NCBI GenBank assembly: GCA_027019175.1
Contig: JALUXB010000027.1
Location: forward strand, 1-64,000
Source: Sulfurovum sp.
Lineage (GTDB): Bacteria > Campylobacterota > Campylobacteria > Campylobacterales > Sulfurovaceae
Reading direction: 5' to 3'
Length of the DNA: 64,000 nt
Shown here: positions 20,395 through 30,599 of the stretch, piece after piece
Layout of the letters: every line of letters starts with the position of its first letter
Position numbering within the stretch: position 1 is the stretch's first letter
Notes under the pieces: generated by a model
The model's input: only the letters and a program-made list of their open reading frames with translations
What the model was told of the DNA's origin: nothing
Database searches by the model: none
Program-made: the position numbers and the translations under genes

Positions 20395-21571
20395 CCAAAC
20401 CCTTTTGATAAAGCGCTATATTTTCTTTTATCCATTTATCGTATGAAAATAACGTTTCTACACGTTTTTTTCCATTTTCAGCAATCTCTTTTGCTTTACC
20501 GGGGTTTTTAAAAAAATACATAATTTTTTCTGCGATATCCTTTGGGTCTTTCGGATTACATAGCAATCCAGATATACCATCCTCTATTGCCTCTGGACCT
20601 GAAGTAAGTTTACTAAAGACAACGGGTTTGCCTATAGCCATGGATTCAAGAGGAGTTAGGGCAAAGGCTTCACTATAGGATGGGAAACAACATACTTCAG
20701 CACTTGACAGTAAAGGGAATAAAGCTTTCTCCCTATCAACAGAACCAAGAAATTTAACACGAGGTTTGTATGATTCTTTTTCAAGAGAGCCCAGTAATAT
20801 ATCCGAAAAAAATGTATTATGAACCTTATAATTATTCTTGCCGGCAAGGTATAATTCTGCATCAGGATAACGGGCAAATATAATATTCATTGCCTTAACC
20901 AATTCATACACCCCCTTTTTAGGAATTACTGATCCTGTAAATACAATTCGATGCTTGACAAATGAATTTTCATCAACGATTTTAAATTTTTCTGGTACCT
21001 TAACTGAGTTATAGATAACTGTATAAGGTTTATTTAGCCTAAAAATATCAAGTGTTTTCTTTGCTGTGTAGTTAGAAACTGAAACCAATTGGTCACTATG
21101 TACCAACTGTCTTTTCTCAAGTATTTTGTTTAATCTTGAATACCCTCTGTCAAGCGCTTCCCCAAAATACGTTTCTCCTCCGTGAAATCGAGTAATAAAG
21201 GGAATACATTTAGGAGTTCCCATTGGTAGCCATCCCTGACTTTCCGGTGACTCTAAAATATCTATTTTTTTATCAGAGTGAACCTTTTTGATTTGTGTAT
21301 AAAGATGCCATCTATTAGCTAAATTATTTAATTGGGGTAAATTATAACTTTTTTTCTCCGGTAGCCTATATACTTTTACTCCCGATATCTCTTCCTCAAC
21401 CTGCTCATTTATTTCCAAAACAGCAGATGAATAAACTCCTATGACACTTACGTTAAACCCAGATTGTACCAAGCCTTCAGCAAGATCTTTTGTGAATGAC
21501 CCTATGCCACCATGGTTACAGGGTGGATATTCATGACAAATGAAAACTATGTGCATCATAATACTCTTCAT
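20384..21571 (-). CDS. Glycosyltransferase family 4
   Basis: HEYPPCNHGGIGSFTKDLAEGL, PSYSEAFALTPLESMAIGKPVVFSKLTSGPE. Confidence 0.88.
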   Translation of the reverse strand: MKSIMMHIVFICHEYPPCNHGGIGSFTKDLAEGLVQSGFNVSVIGVYSSAVLEINEQVEEEISGVKVYRLPEKKSYNLPQLNNLANRWHLYTQIKKVHSDKKIDILESPESQGWLPMGTPKCIPFITRFHGGETYFGEALDRGYSRLNKILEKRQLVHSDQLVSVSNYTAKKTLDIFRLNKPYTVIYNSVKVPEKFKIVDENSFVKHRIVFTGSVIPKKGVYELVKAMNIIFARYPDAELYLAGKNNYKVHNTFFSDILLGSLEKESYKPRVKFLGSVDREKALFPLLSSAEVCCFPSYSEAFALTPLESMAIGKPVVFSKLTSGPEAIEDGISGLLCNPKDPKDIAEKIMYFFKNPGKAKEIAENGKKRVETLFSYDKWIKENIALYQKGLDEN

Positions 21572-21576
21572 TTATA

Positions 21577-22347
21577 TCATATGGAGTGTGACTCAATAAG
21601 GGCGTAGTTAAAATAATTGACTACTTCCGGATCTAAAAACGTATTAATTGTTTTAATTACATCAGGAGAAAGCTCCTCTCGCCATTTTTCTTTTAAATAA
21701 TAATCTTGATAATCTACAAATTTTTTGGAGTCACTTTTAGTAGAATTATTAATATTTTGGAAATCTTGAATCTTTTCCTTTATAGAAAAATCATTTGAAA
21801 TATGATTTATAATATTCTGTGGTTCTGATATGAGATTTTCATAGGTTAAATTTATAGTGTTAAAATTTTTTCTTAATTCAATATATGATTTATTTTTTTT
21901 ATTCCATAAATCAATGGGGTTTTCAAAAGTTTTTTGACTATGTTCCCTATAGACACTTTTCCATGGATGATTGATAAATTCTGAAAAACTCATTTCTTTT
22001 TCAATTTTTTGATGATATGGACGTTTGTATAATGACAATAGCCATGAATAAGGATTTTTAGTAATTGTTAAGAAATATACTTTATTTTCTTTATAGATTT
22101 TTGTCTTCTTGATTGTTTCTTTATTTCTTACTAAAGAATGTTTCCAGCCTAATGTTTTGTGATATGTCATAAAGTCATAAATATCCATAGCAATTTCATT
22201 GTCTAATAGATATTTTTGTTGATTAACCAGCCTTGAAGGCATTATTCCAGGTAAAATATTGACATCTAAATTTGTTTTTACAAGTTCCTGTAAGTAGTTG
22301 GTTCCAGTATTCCTTTCACCATATATTTTAATATATTCTTTTTTCAT
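21577..22347 (-). CDS. Sulfotransferase-like P-loop protein
   Basis: N-terminal YGERNTGTNYLQELV (PAPS-binding-like loop), KNPYSWLLSLYKRP segment. Confidence 0.6.
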   Translation of the reverse strand: MKKEYIKIYGERNTGTNYLQELVKTNLDVNILPGIMPSRLVNQQKYLLDNEIAMDIYDFMTYHKTLGWKHSLVRNKETIKKTKIYKENKVYFLTITKNPYSWLLSLYKRPYHQKIEKEMSFSEFINHPWKSVYREHSQKTFENPIDLWNKKNKSYIELRKNFNTINLTYENLISEPQNIINHISNDFSIKEKIQDFQNINNSTKSDSKKFVDYQDYYLKEKWREELSPDVIKTINTFLDPEVVNYFNYALIESHSI

Positions 22348-22361
22348 TGAGATGTTTCTCC

Positions 22362-23267
22362 TTATAATTTTTTGAAACCAGTATCAGTTATCATAAAGCT
22401 ATCCCAATTTTCTGGAAATGCTTCTTTTACAATTGAGTCAATCAAAGACCATTTAGCAGGTCTTAATTCCTCTCTGAGCCATTTATCAGATTTAAAATTC
22501 ATAAAATGTAAATACATAAATTCCCTCTCTCCATCTTTATTATTGGTTAAATGCCCTTTTCTCCAATACCATATAGTTGGATGTTCATATGAACCATCTA
22601 TCCATGGAATAGGGGCAAGTATAGTTGAATATTGCTCTACGAAGTATGTTTTCCGATGATATGAGTCAAAAATTTTCATAACTAGAAAAAAAAGTATTGA
22701 CCCTTTTTTTCTTCTGCGAAATATTCTTGAAAATGCCCCCTCGTCTACTCCAAAATGTTTTTCATTCTCTAATAATGATTTCCAGTTAGGTATTTTCATA
22801 AAAGCATTTCTATATTTATCATTGTTCCTGAATAATGCAAAATGTCCGGAAATTCTGTTATTATGTGTTGATATAACATTATTTTTTAAGACCTCTCCCG
22901 TTAAAAATGCCCTAATGTTTCCATATATTACATCTATATCACCAAAACCGAAAAAATCATAATCTTTAATATCATCTTCATGTACAAAACCATAAGTGGG
23001 TTTAAAATCACAAAGTTTGTAGGGTGTCATTTTTTCTGTGTTCACACCCAATTTTTCTTGAAGAAGTTTTCTATAATCCACAAACGACATTTCATGTATG
23101 ATTATATTTTTAGGAATATTGTTTGGTGTGCCACAATCTGTAAAAAAAATCCAGTCTATTGAAGGATTGTATCTACAAGATTCCATAAAATAGTCAATCC
23201 ATTCTGGCCATTTTCCAAAATAAGGTATAAGTATAGCAATGGTTGAAAAAGCACCTTTCTTTTTCAT
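22362..23267 (-). CDS. DUF6625-like glycosyltransferase-type protein
   Basis: AILIPYFGKWPEWIDYFMESCRYNPSIDWIFFTD; FGFGDIDVIYGNI. Confidence 0.65.
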   Translation of the reverse strand: MKKKGAFSTIAILIPYFGKWPEWIDYFMESCRYNPSIDWIFFTDCGTPNNIPKNIIIHEMSFVDYRKLLQEKLGVNTEKMTPYKLCDFKPTYGFVHEDDIKDYDFFGFGDIDVIYGNIRAFLTGEVLKNNVISTHNNRISGHFALFRNNDKYRNAFMKIPNWKSLLENEKHFGVDEGAFSRIFRRRKKGSILFFLVMKIFDSYHRKTYFVEQYSTILAPIPWIDGSYEHPTIWYWRKGHLTNNKDGEREFMYLHFMNFKSDKWLREELRPAKWSLIDSIVKEAFPENWDSFMITDTGFKKL

Positions 23268-24622
23268 AGTTTGTCCTCAAATATTTTTTCCAATAAACGT
23301 TTTGATGCATTGCCATCAAAATTACCAAGTAGATTAGGAAGGGGTACTTGTATATGTTTCTTTGCTATAAAAATGCAAAAGGCACTTTCAAACTCGCGAA
23401 TGTTTCTACAAACTTTGATATCAGGTCTATTTAGTAATGGTGTATAAAATGGCGCTTCTGTAAATTTTTTAAGAAGTGGTTCATTGTCTCCATTACCATT
23501 GAATTCTATATTGATTACAGGCTTTTTCATCATCAAAGCTTCCAATGTAACAGTTGAGGCTACATTTACAACAATATCCGAATAATAGATCAAGTCTAAC
23601 CATTCAGATTCTCCTTCAATACTTTGAATAAAAATAGCCTTTTCTTTGCTACCCTCAAAATAATGTTCTGCAAAAACTATGTCATCATCTATTTTTTTTT
23701 CGTTTAATGTTTCCTCATCCATAGGATTCCTGCGTAATAGCAAGAAGGGTCTGTTATTTTTATCGGGATAATTTCTTTTTATTACATTACCTATTAATTT
23801 TACTATTTCGAGTTCTTCAGAATAAACATCTGGTGCCAATAATGTGTATAATATAATGGATTGTTTTGATTGTATTCCGTATTTATTTTCATAATAGCTT
23901 CTTGAAAAATTTGGTTTATACTTATAAAATCGATCAAAGGCAGGATTGCCAATTGCGCTAAAATTTTTTTGGGTTAAATGCATGTTTCTTTTCAAATATT
24001 CTCTTGTCATTGTATTGTTCCATGAAAAAATTTTATTTGGAACAAAGGGAATAAAGTTATTGACATATAGGTCTTTCCAGTTATTTAATGTAATCCAAAC
24101 ATTAATATTTGATTCAATTGCATTAATTGCAAAGAGTTTATTCCCGGCATTGGAATATCCACATAAGATTACATCGGTGATATTTAGGGTTTGATATATA
24201 CTTTGAATATCTTTTCTGACATAATGTTTATGAATTTTTTTGACTGCAAAAGCATTCAAGATTCTAAAAACAAAATTATTTCCAAGAATATAATCAGTCC
24301 ATTTTAATGCCCTATCATTACTAAAGTACCCAAAGTTACCAATTTTTTTAATGCGATGCCTTGCTTTTCGTGAAGCCAACACTAAGTTTTCTATTTTAAG
24401 CATAGGGTGTAAAAAATATTTTTTATCGAACTTGTATGTATTTATTTTGTAATATGCACTATATTCATCTAAATTTTTTGAAGAGCACTCTCTCATGATT
24501 AGAATGACTTTATGGTATTTTATAAGTTCTTTATACAAACCAGAAAGAAGCAAGCTTCTATATTCAATACTGCACTGGAAAATAAATGCAAATGTTCTTT
24601 GTTTATCTTTTGAATTTTGCAT
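23264..24622 (-). CDS. Surface polysaccharide biosynthesis protein (GT-B / CDP-glycerol transferase-like)
   Basis: C-terminal YYSDIVVNVASTVTLEALMMKKPVINIEF motif. Confidence 0.6.
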   Translation of the reverse strand: MQNSKDKQRTFAFIFQCSIEYRSLLLSGLYKELIKYHKVILIMRECSSKNLDEYSAYYKINTYKFDKKYFLHPMLKIENLVLASRKARHRIKKIGNFGYFSNDRALKWTDYILGNNFVFRILNAFAVKKIHKHYVRKDIQSIYQTLNITDVILCGYSNAGNKLFAINAIESNINVWITLNNWKDLYVNNFIPFVPNKIFSWNNTMTREYLKRNMHLTQKNFSAIGNPAFDRFYKYKPNFSRSYYENKYGIQSKQSIILYTLLAPDVYSEELEIVKLIGNVIKRNYPDKNNRPFLLLRRNPMDEETLNEKKIDDDIVFAEHYFEGSKEKAIFIQSIEGESEWLDLIYYSDIVVNVASTVTLEALMMKKPVINIEFNGNGDNEPLLKKFTEAPFYTPLLNRPDIKVCRNIREFESAFCIFIAKKHIQVPLPNLLGNFDGNASKRLLEKIFEDKL

Positions 24623-26102
24623 ATACTATCCCTTTTGTTTCTTTATCCAGCGCGATTATCCACAATAACAGGGCATTGATAATACAAAAGCCTGTAAATG
24701 CCAATAATGTTAGAGTATTGGATGATCCTATATATTGTTTACAAATGAAAGCGGAGGCCATGCTAAAAAGAAAAATGATGATTATTTTGTAGCCTATAAA
24801 ATGTATCCACGTTTTAAACGAAATATCAAGATGACGCATGGTTATATAGGGAACATACCAGAATGAAGTCAGAATAGCTGCCATTAGTGTAGCCAAAGCG
24901 ACACCATTAAGTCCATAATTTTGTATTAACCAAATCGATAAAACAATGTTGATGATTGCTTCAACTATCCTGGTAGTTGTCACCTCTTTGAGCTTTAAAT
25001 CTGCACTAATGACCAAAGAAGAAGCATGAAAAACAACACTTGTAAAGAGAATAGCTCCAAATATCAAAGAAAGTGCCTGCCCTGCAAAATATGCATCACC
25101 AACCCAAAAACTCACAAATACCTGATTGAAAAGAGAAATAAATACTGCTCCTACAGCTGACAAGGAAAGAATGATAGGCTGTGACCTCAAATAGATATCT
25201 CTAGCTTTGTTTTTGTCACCACTTCCCATGATCTGACCAATACCAGGCATTAATGTGAAGTTTATACTGTAGATAAATTCCCGTAGCACCTCACTTAAAC
25301 GAAATGTCAAAGCATACATGGTGACCATTGCCGTTGACATGAACATACCTATCAGGATGGTATCTGTTGAATAAATAATCATCGCTGCTATCATCCCGAC
25401 AAACCAATAAGCACTGACACCGAATATTTCTTTCATGTGTTTTAGGTTCACTACAGAAAGATCAAAGTGTAACTGTGGATAAGCTTTTTTTGCAAAATAG
25501 ATATAGATGGGGTAAGCTAAAAGCCGTACGGCAATAGTACCTAAAGGCAGAGCCAACAACCCAAAGCCAAGATGCAACAAGTACAGGTTAAGAGCAGTCA
25601 CAATAATAAACAAAATAAATTCTAACCATACAGCCAGAGAGATCATCTGTCTGGCACGGATGAGTCCCTTGAGTGACTTAGGCGGGAAACTGATACCGTA
25701 ACCAATTATTGCCATTACAAAGACCCGCCATGCATCTTCTTTATCATAATTTCCTATATTGAACATGGTTGGGAAATAGGAGGAAAATAGCAGACCAAAG
25801 ATCACGATGAGAAGACTTATTAATACTTGCAAGGCAAAAGCATTGTTAATAATGGTATTTATATATGTTTCTTTTTTTTGAGTATTACTTTTTGCTATAA
25901 TGGCAGTTGTCGCACCGGTAATACCGAAGTCCATTAATCCCATATAGCCTAAAACCGAGCCTATGATCACCCATATTCCATATTCAGTTTTATCGAGATA
26001 ACTCAATACTATAGGGGTGACGACTAAACCAATCAATTTTGTTAATATCTTTTGGGCAGTCGTACTGGCAAATCCCCGTATGAATGACTTTGTTCTACTC
26101 AT
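24603..26102 (-). CDS. wzx: Polysaccharide flippase (Wzx-like)
   Basis: ~12-14 TM segments, [21 protein letters not shown]-terminal region typical of PST transporters. Confidence 0.85.
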   Translation of the reverse strand: MSRTKSFIRGFASTTAQKILTKLIGLVVTPIVLSYLDKTEYGIWVIIGSVLGYMGLMDFGITGATTAIIAKSNTQKKETYINTIINNAFALQVLISLLIVIFGLLFSSYFPTMFNIGNYDKEDAWRVFVMAIIGYGISFPPKSLKGLIRARQMISLAVWLEFILFIIVTALNLYLLHLGFGLLALPLGTIAVRLLAYPIYIYFAKKAYPQLHFDLSVVNLKHMKEIFGVSAYWFVGMIAAMIIYSTDTILIGMFMSTAMVTMYALTFRLSEVLREFIYSINFTLMPGIGQIMGSGDKNKARDIYLRSQPIILSLSAVGAVFISLFNQVFVSFWVGDAYFAGQALSLIFGAILFTSVVFHASSLVISADLKLKEVTTTRIVEAIINIVLSIWLIQNYGLNGVALATLMAAILTSFWYVPYITMRHLDISFKTWIHFIGYKIIIIFLFSMASAFICKQYIGSSNTLTLLAFTGFCIINALLLWIIALDKETKGIVYAKFKR

Positions 26103-26708
26103 TAACTATCTTTTTGACAATTTTGGCAGGGACTCCGGCAACAAGTACATTGGGTGGTACGTCTTTAGTTACCACACTTCGTGCAGCAACAACACTGTTT
26201 TCACCTATGGTCACTCCACCAAGGATCAATGATTCCATTCCTACCCAAACATTATCTTCTATCACAACATCGCCCCCCCAACATCAAATGCGTTAAGAGA
26301 GCCTTTCGGTATCTTTTGAGCGTCTTCCCTTCTTTTGGCTGGATCAATAGGATGATTGTCGGAGTCCCAAATAGTCACACCAGAACCGAACATACAATAA
26401 TTGCCAATTGTAAGTTCATTGTTGATATGCAGCTTGCAGCCGCTATTCATATAGACATAATCTCCTGTAGTGATTTGTCCATTTTTTGTAAGATAAATAG
26501 ATACGGAAACATTGTTATAATCCCCAAATACAACACGCTCTGCACCATATGGATTTTTAATTTTGACGTTTGTATAAAGATATGATGTTTTGTTGCCGTT
26601 AAGAGGTCGTTCACAAAATGCTTTGCCGAATTTGGCACTCTTTTCCAGTTTTTTTTGATGTTTTATCTGTTTAAATCGTCTTAAATATTTAATAAGCATG
26701 ATAAACAT
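26095..26708 (-). pseudogene. Hexapeptide-repeat acetyltransferase, frame interrupted at poly-G(7); candidate phase-OFF allele
   Basis: ORF stops at 26262 just after the tract. Adding one G restores [59 protein letters not shown], ending at 26095 and overlapping the wzx ATG. Confidence 0.85.
26273..26279. repeat. Homopolymeric C7/G7 tract
   Basis: cg-ccccccc-a, counted directly. Confidence 0.95.
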
Positions 26709-27327
26709 CCAATATTTTATTGTCTATGACATCTACATAAATATCACTCACTGACGATAAATCCTCATTGTTGAAACCAACAAAATACAAGCCATTTATT
26801 TTTGCTGCATCGTAGTCATTGATGCTGTCTCCAATCAAAAGAGTCTCATTTGGATTGTAGTTATAGGTATTCATAATATTTTTGACCAATTCGTTTTTGG
26901 GAGCAGGAGAGCCTTCAATAGTTACAAAATAATGATCTATATTAAGTTCTTTGCATAAAAAATTTAATTCTTGTTCATCCGAACCGGAAACAATATGAAG
27001 AGGAATCTGTGCATGAATATCTTTTATAAAATCTATTGTTTTAGGGATGAGAACATCCGATGAAACAAGACGTTTTTTCATAATTTGTGAAAATTTGTCG
27101 GCAAGTGCATTGACTTCATCTTCCGAAATGGTTTTGCCCAGCAGTGTTTCATAAAAATAACGTATTTTTACATAACGTGAAAGACCTGCATTATAGCGAT
27201 GGTAGGCAATGAACTTATCGATCAATGCTTCATTGTGTCCTTCAACAATGGCTCTGAAACCTTCATCACGCACATCCATAGAATCAATAATCACTCCGTC
27301 GAAATCAAATAAAATTTGTTTAATCAT
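26689..27327 (-). CDS. HAD-superfamily phosphatase
   Basis: FDFDGVIIDSMDVR (motif I), IVSGSDEQE, LLIGDSINDYDAA (motif IV). Confidence 0.88.
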   Translation of the reverse strand: MIKQILFDFDGVIIDSMDVRDEGFRAIVEGHNEALIDKFIAYHRYNAGLSRYVKIRYFYETLLGKTISEDEVNALADKFSQIMKKRLVSSDVLIPKTIDFIKDIHAQIPLHIVSGSDEQELNFLCKELNIDHYFVTIEGSPAPKNELVKNIMNTYNYNPNETLLIGDSINDYDAAKINGLYFVGFNNEDLSSVSDIYVDVIDNKILDVYHAY

Positions 27328-29669
27328 TTTGCTTTACCATATTGTTTGTAGAGTGGATCGTCAGGCATAACACTTCGAACATATTCTAAATCTTCGGGTG
27401 TATCTACACTGATTGCAGTACTTTCTACTTCAATACCTTGTATCTTGTAATCATTTTCGAGTACACGAAGTAATTCGTGAGATTCTATGCGGTCCAAAGG
27501 CGTTTGTTCCAAACTAATATAAGTATCTAAAAATTCTTTTTTAAATGACATTATGTGATAGGCTTTAAACATATACTCCTCATTACTTCGTGCATCTGAA
27601 GGAATATCATTTCGAGAGATATACATGATCTCTTTTTTTCTATTGAACACAACCTTGAAATCTGCTGGAGAATGTTTTTTCGAGAATGCATTGTAAAGTA
27701 AAGAAACCGGAGCTTTAGACACAAGAAGTCCTTTTACTCCCATATCAATATGTTCTGGTTTTAAAAGTGCTTCATCACCATTGATCACAACAAATATATC
27801 CCCGGAAATTGATTGTGATACTTCATACATGCGTTCAGAACCATTGTTATGAGATATATCTGTCATCATTGCTTTTCCTCCATATGCCTCAACGAGTTCA
27901 AAAATACGTTGATCATCTGTTGCAACAATCACTTCATCAAGCAATTCTGACATTTTAGCCCGTTTAAGTACATGAATTATCATTGGTAACCCTGCAATAT
28001 CTTTAAGGGGTTTCCCCGGTAAGCGTGTGGAACTATAACGTGAAGGAATGACACCAATGATTTTCTGTTTTGTGTATTGCTTGAAACGTGACGGTGTCAA
28101 ATAGGAGATATGAACATTTTGTGAAATAGTCTCAATAGCGTGAGAAATATTTGTATTGATCTGTATGAGTGTTTCATCATCAAGTACACGGTTATATTCA
28201 GCATAACTGTATTGATCTAACTCTCTGAGATCATATCCATCAAGTCCGGCGATAGCCACATCATCCACGTCATTGATTGCAAGAAGATTCAACATCAAAA
28301 TAGCTGAATTATCTACACCCAATCCTTTATAATCAAGCAGTTGTTTATACTCGACGACATAACACCCTCGATGATTGGAACGAACTTTGATATTTGAAGT
28401 TACAATAAGTTTTTGACTATCTAAATTGTCACAAAATTCATCATATCGCAACTGATTCGAAAAAAAATAATAATTGCATGTTAGATGAGGACTGATATGA
28501 TTAAGGCTTACTGTTTGGTAGGCATTTTTTAGAACTTTCTGAGAAAGTATAGCTTTCTCTCTCTCAATACTTTTCCCAGAGGCAATCAGTAAAATTTTTG
28601 TTTTATAAAAATCATTTGGTAAAGCTTTTAATGGAAGTTGAGATTCCTTTCTATGTCTATTGTAAATACCCTCAATGAGTGTTTTATTAAATTCACGTCG
28701 CTCCATTTCTGGTATTTGACCTATAAGCTTTTTGATTTCGAGGATGGAGAGATTTTTCTTATTTATAAGAAACGATGCATAGTTGGGATGACAATGTTCA
28801 GATGCAGAAAGAAAATGTTCCAGAGAATACCCCCAGCGATTTTGCTGATAAATTGCAGAAAGGTATTCATCGACAACCTCCAAAAGTGGATCAATTCTGT
28901 AATAATGGGTTTTATGCCGGTTGATATAATCTGCGAGCAGTTCCGTATTGAGGTTTCCAGCACCTCTTCCCATACCATAAATTGATGTATCAATAATAAT
29001 TTCTCGTTGTGACTGATGGGAGATTTCAATAAAATCAATAGCATTCGAGTAGGAAAGCTGAAGATTGTTATGTGAATGAAATCCTAAACGGGTATTCATA
29101 TTGAGGTTGTGTTCAAAAAGATAATAGAGCCGTCTAAAATCTTCACGCATCATTGAACCGTGTGTATCGACAATGTACATTGCATCTACTGTAATCGCAT
29201 TACAGCGGTCAATTAAATTGAGAATTTCGGTATCTGAATATAGTTCAGTGGCAATTGGCTGGATAAACAGCTTGTAGCCTTTGTCAATAATTTTTTGTGC
29301 ATCCTCAAAAATGGAAAGGTGATCCGGTTTTCGAAATGAAAGCCGGATACCTCTGATGAGGTTTTTCTTGTCACCTACTTCGGGAAGTTCCTCAATACTA
29401 ACTTTTCCATATTCCGCCATAGCAACAAAAAGTGGGCAATTTTGCTCTGGTAGTTTATTTAATAGAGCATTGATAGTTTCACAACGGTCATAACGTGTTA
29501 GATTTTCTACTTTACCATTTTCACTGTCAAGAAAACCACATTCTACAATATCTATTCTAGCATCTTGTAGTTGTCTTATTATTGAAATAATATGAGTATT
29601 ATCAAAGGCAAAATTATTAACATAACCCCCATCACGAAGCGTACAATCCAGTATATTTATTTTTCCCAT
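27324..29669 (-). CDS. Three-domain protein: DRE-TIM (HMGL-like) aldolase + DUF115-like Rossmann domain + CMP-KDO synthetase-like cytidylyltransferase
   Basis: N: ILDCTLRDGGYVNNFAF...VDTHGSM...LGFHSHNNLQLS. Middle: KILLIASGKSIEREKAIL...VDDVAIAGLDGYD. C: GVIPSRYSSTRLPGKPLKDIAGLPMIIHVLKRA...INGDEALL. Confidence 0.85.
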   Translation of the reverse strand: MGKINILDCTLRDGGYVNNFAFDNTHIISIIRQLQDARIDIVECGFLDSENGKVENLTRYDRCETINALLNKLPEQNCPLFVAMAEYGKVSIEELPEVGDKKNLIRGIRLSFRKPDHLSIFEDAQKIIDKGYKLFIQPIATELYSDTEILNLIDRCNAITVDAMYIVDTHGSMMREDFRRLYYLFEHNLNMNTRLGFHSHNNLQLSYSNAIDFIEISHQSQREIIIDTSIYGMGRGAGNLNTELLADYINRHKTHYYRIDPLLEVVDEYLSAIYQQNRWGYSLEHFLSASEHCHPNYASFLINKKNLSILEIKKLIGQIPEMERREFNKTLIEGIYNRHRKESQLPLKALPNDFYKTKILLIASGKSIEREKAILSQKVLKNAYQTVSLNHISPHLTCNYYFFSNQLRYDEFCDNLDSQKLIVTSNIKVRSNHRGCYVVEYKQLLDYKGLGVDNSAILMLNLLAINDVDDVAIAGLDGYDLRELDQYSYAEYNRVLDDETLIQINTNISHAIETISQNVHISYLTPSRFKQYTKQKIIGVIPSRYSSTRLPGKPLKDIAGLPMIIHVLKRAKMSELLDEVIVATDDQRIFELVEAYGGKAMMTDISHNNGSERMYEVSQSISGDIFVVINGDEALLKPEHIDMGVKGLLVSKAPVSLLYNAFSKKHSPADFKVVFNRKKEIMYISRNDIPSDARSNEEYMFKAYHIMSFKKEFLDTYISLEQTPLDRIESHELLRVLENDYKIQGIEVESTAISVDTPEDLEYVRSVMPDDPLYKQYGKAK

Positions 29670-29714
29670 GTTAATTATTCCTTATTGTGTACACCCATCA
29701 ATGTTTTCTATGTA

Positions 29715-29797
29715 GCACATTATCGCCTCTTCCCCTCTCCCGATAGATGCCATGTGTCGACTGATACCCTACCATGGTTTAAGCTTTGGTGATGTTG
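29715..29797 (-). pseudogene. Duplicated, frameshifted remnant of the epimerase gene 3' end
   Basis: Encodes TMVGYQSTHGIYR(fs)EEAIMCYIENID, matching epimerase [26 protein letters not shown]. Nucleotide similarity to 30630-30703 visible by eye. Confidence 0.85.
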
Positions 29798-30242
29798 TAT
29801 TCTTGACTTCCTGGGTACTTTTTAAAGCTTCCAACTCTTTTGTTACAAAATCCAAATACTTATTATCTTCTATAAATGCATCCGCCAGTTCTATTTTTAA
29901 ATCTGTATCGATTGATGAAATAATCTTTAAAATAACTTTTTTAAAGTTCTTTAACTTGTAATGTATAATGTCCCATACTTCATCGGAATCTATACCAAAG
30001 TATTCATGAATAATGACATTTCTAAAATCAACAACAACTCTATGCTCTTGCTGCAATATATTTTCATTTAACAAATATTTACTTGCTTCTCCGATAATTT
30101 CAAACTCTCTAATAACACTATCCCAATCTGTATAGCTATATAGTAAATTCTGTGGGTTTGTAAATTTGGAAGAGGTCTGTTCTATTTTCAAAATAGCTAT
30201 AAAAATATCAAAAATAAAGAATTCAACCTCTCTTTTAAACAT
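29769..30242 (-). CDS. hepT: HepT-like HEPN toxin
   Basis: RNVIIHEY (Rx4HxY) motif; directly downstream of the MNT nucleotidyltransferase. Confidence 0.85.
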   Translation of the reverse strand: MFKREVEFFIFDIFIAILKIEQTSSKFTNPQNLLYSYTDWDSVIREFEIIGEASKYLLNENILQQEHRVVVDFRNVIIHEYFGIDSDEVWDIIHYKLKNFKKVILKIISSIDTDLKIELADAFIEDNKYLDFVTKELEALKSTQEVKNTTSPKLKPW

Positions 30243-30525
30243 GAATCAAGTCCTTCTTAATTCTGTTTTTAATAAATGTCTGCATGGAATCTAAATATCC
30301 CATATCTATATTTTTATTTAATTGCGCTTCTAAAAATGCTTTTGCCTCTAACCTTTTTAAAATATCCTTTTTTTGCATTTTGAGTATGGCGATATCTACA
30401 TCACTTTGTTCTGTCGCTTCCCCTCTGGCATAAGACCCAAAAAGAGCAATCTCTTCTATACCGAATCGGCTTTTTAATTCACCTTTGACACGCTTTAAGT
30501 GAATGATGAGTTCATTTGTTGTCAT
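30235..30525 (-). CDS. mntA: MntA-like minimal nucleotidyltransferase antitoxin
   Basis: ALFGSYARGEATEQSDVDIAI (GSx10DxD). Confidence 0.88.
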   Translation of the reverse strand: MTTNELIIHLKRVKGELKSRFGIEEIALFGSYARGEATEQSDVDIAILKMQKKDILKRLEAKAFLEAQLNKNIDMGYLDSMQTFIKNRIKKDLIHV

Positions 30526-30599
30526 GAGATTCTCCTTTTTGAATTTTAATCATTATACCTTATTTATTGTCAATCCACTCAAAATAGCATTGAGGCTTG

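Noticed and set aside
23691-23700. T9/A9 tract in the 23264-24622 gene and A8/T7 tracts in the 22362-23267 gene as phase-variation switches
   Set aside because: Reading frames are intact and A/T runs are expected in this AT-rich region; no interrupted frame supports switching.
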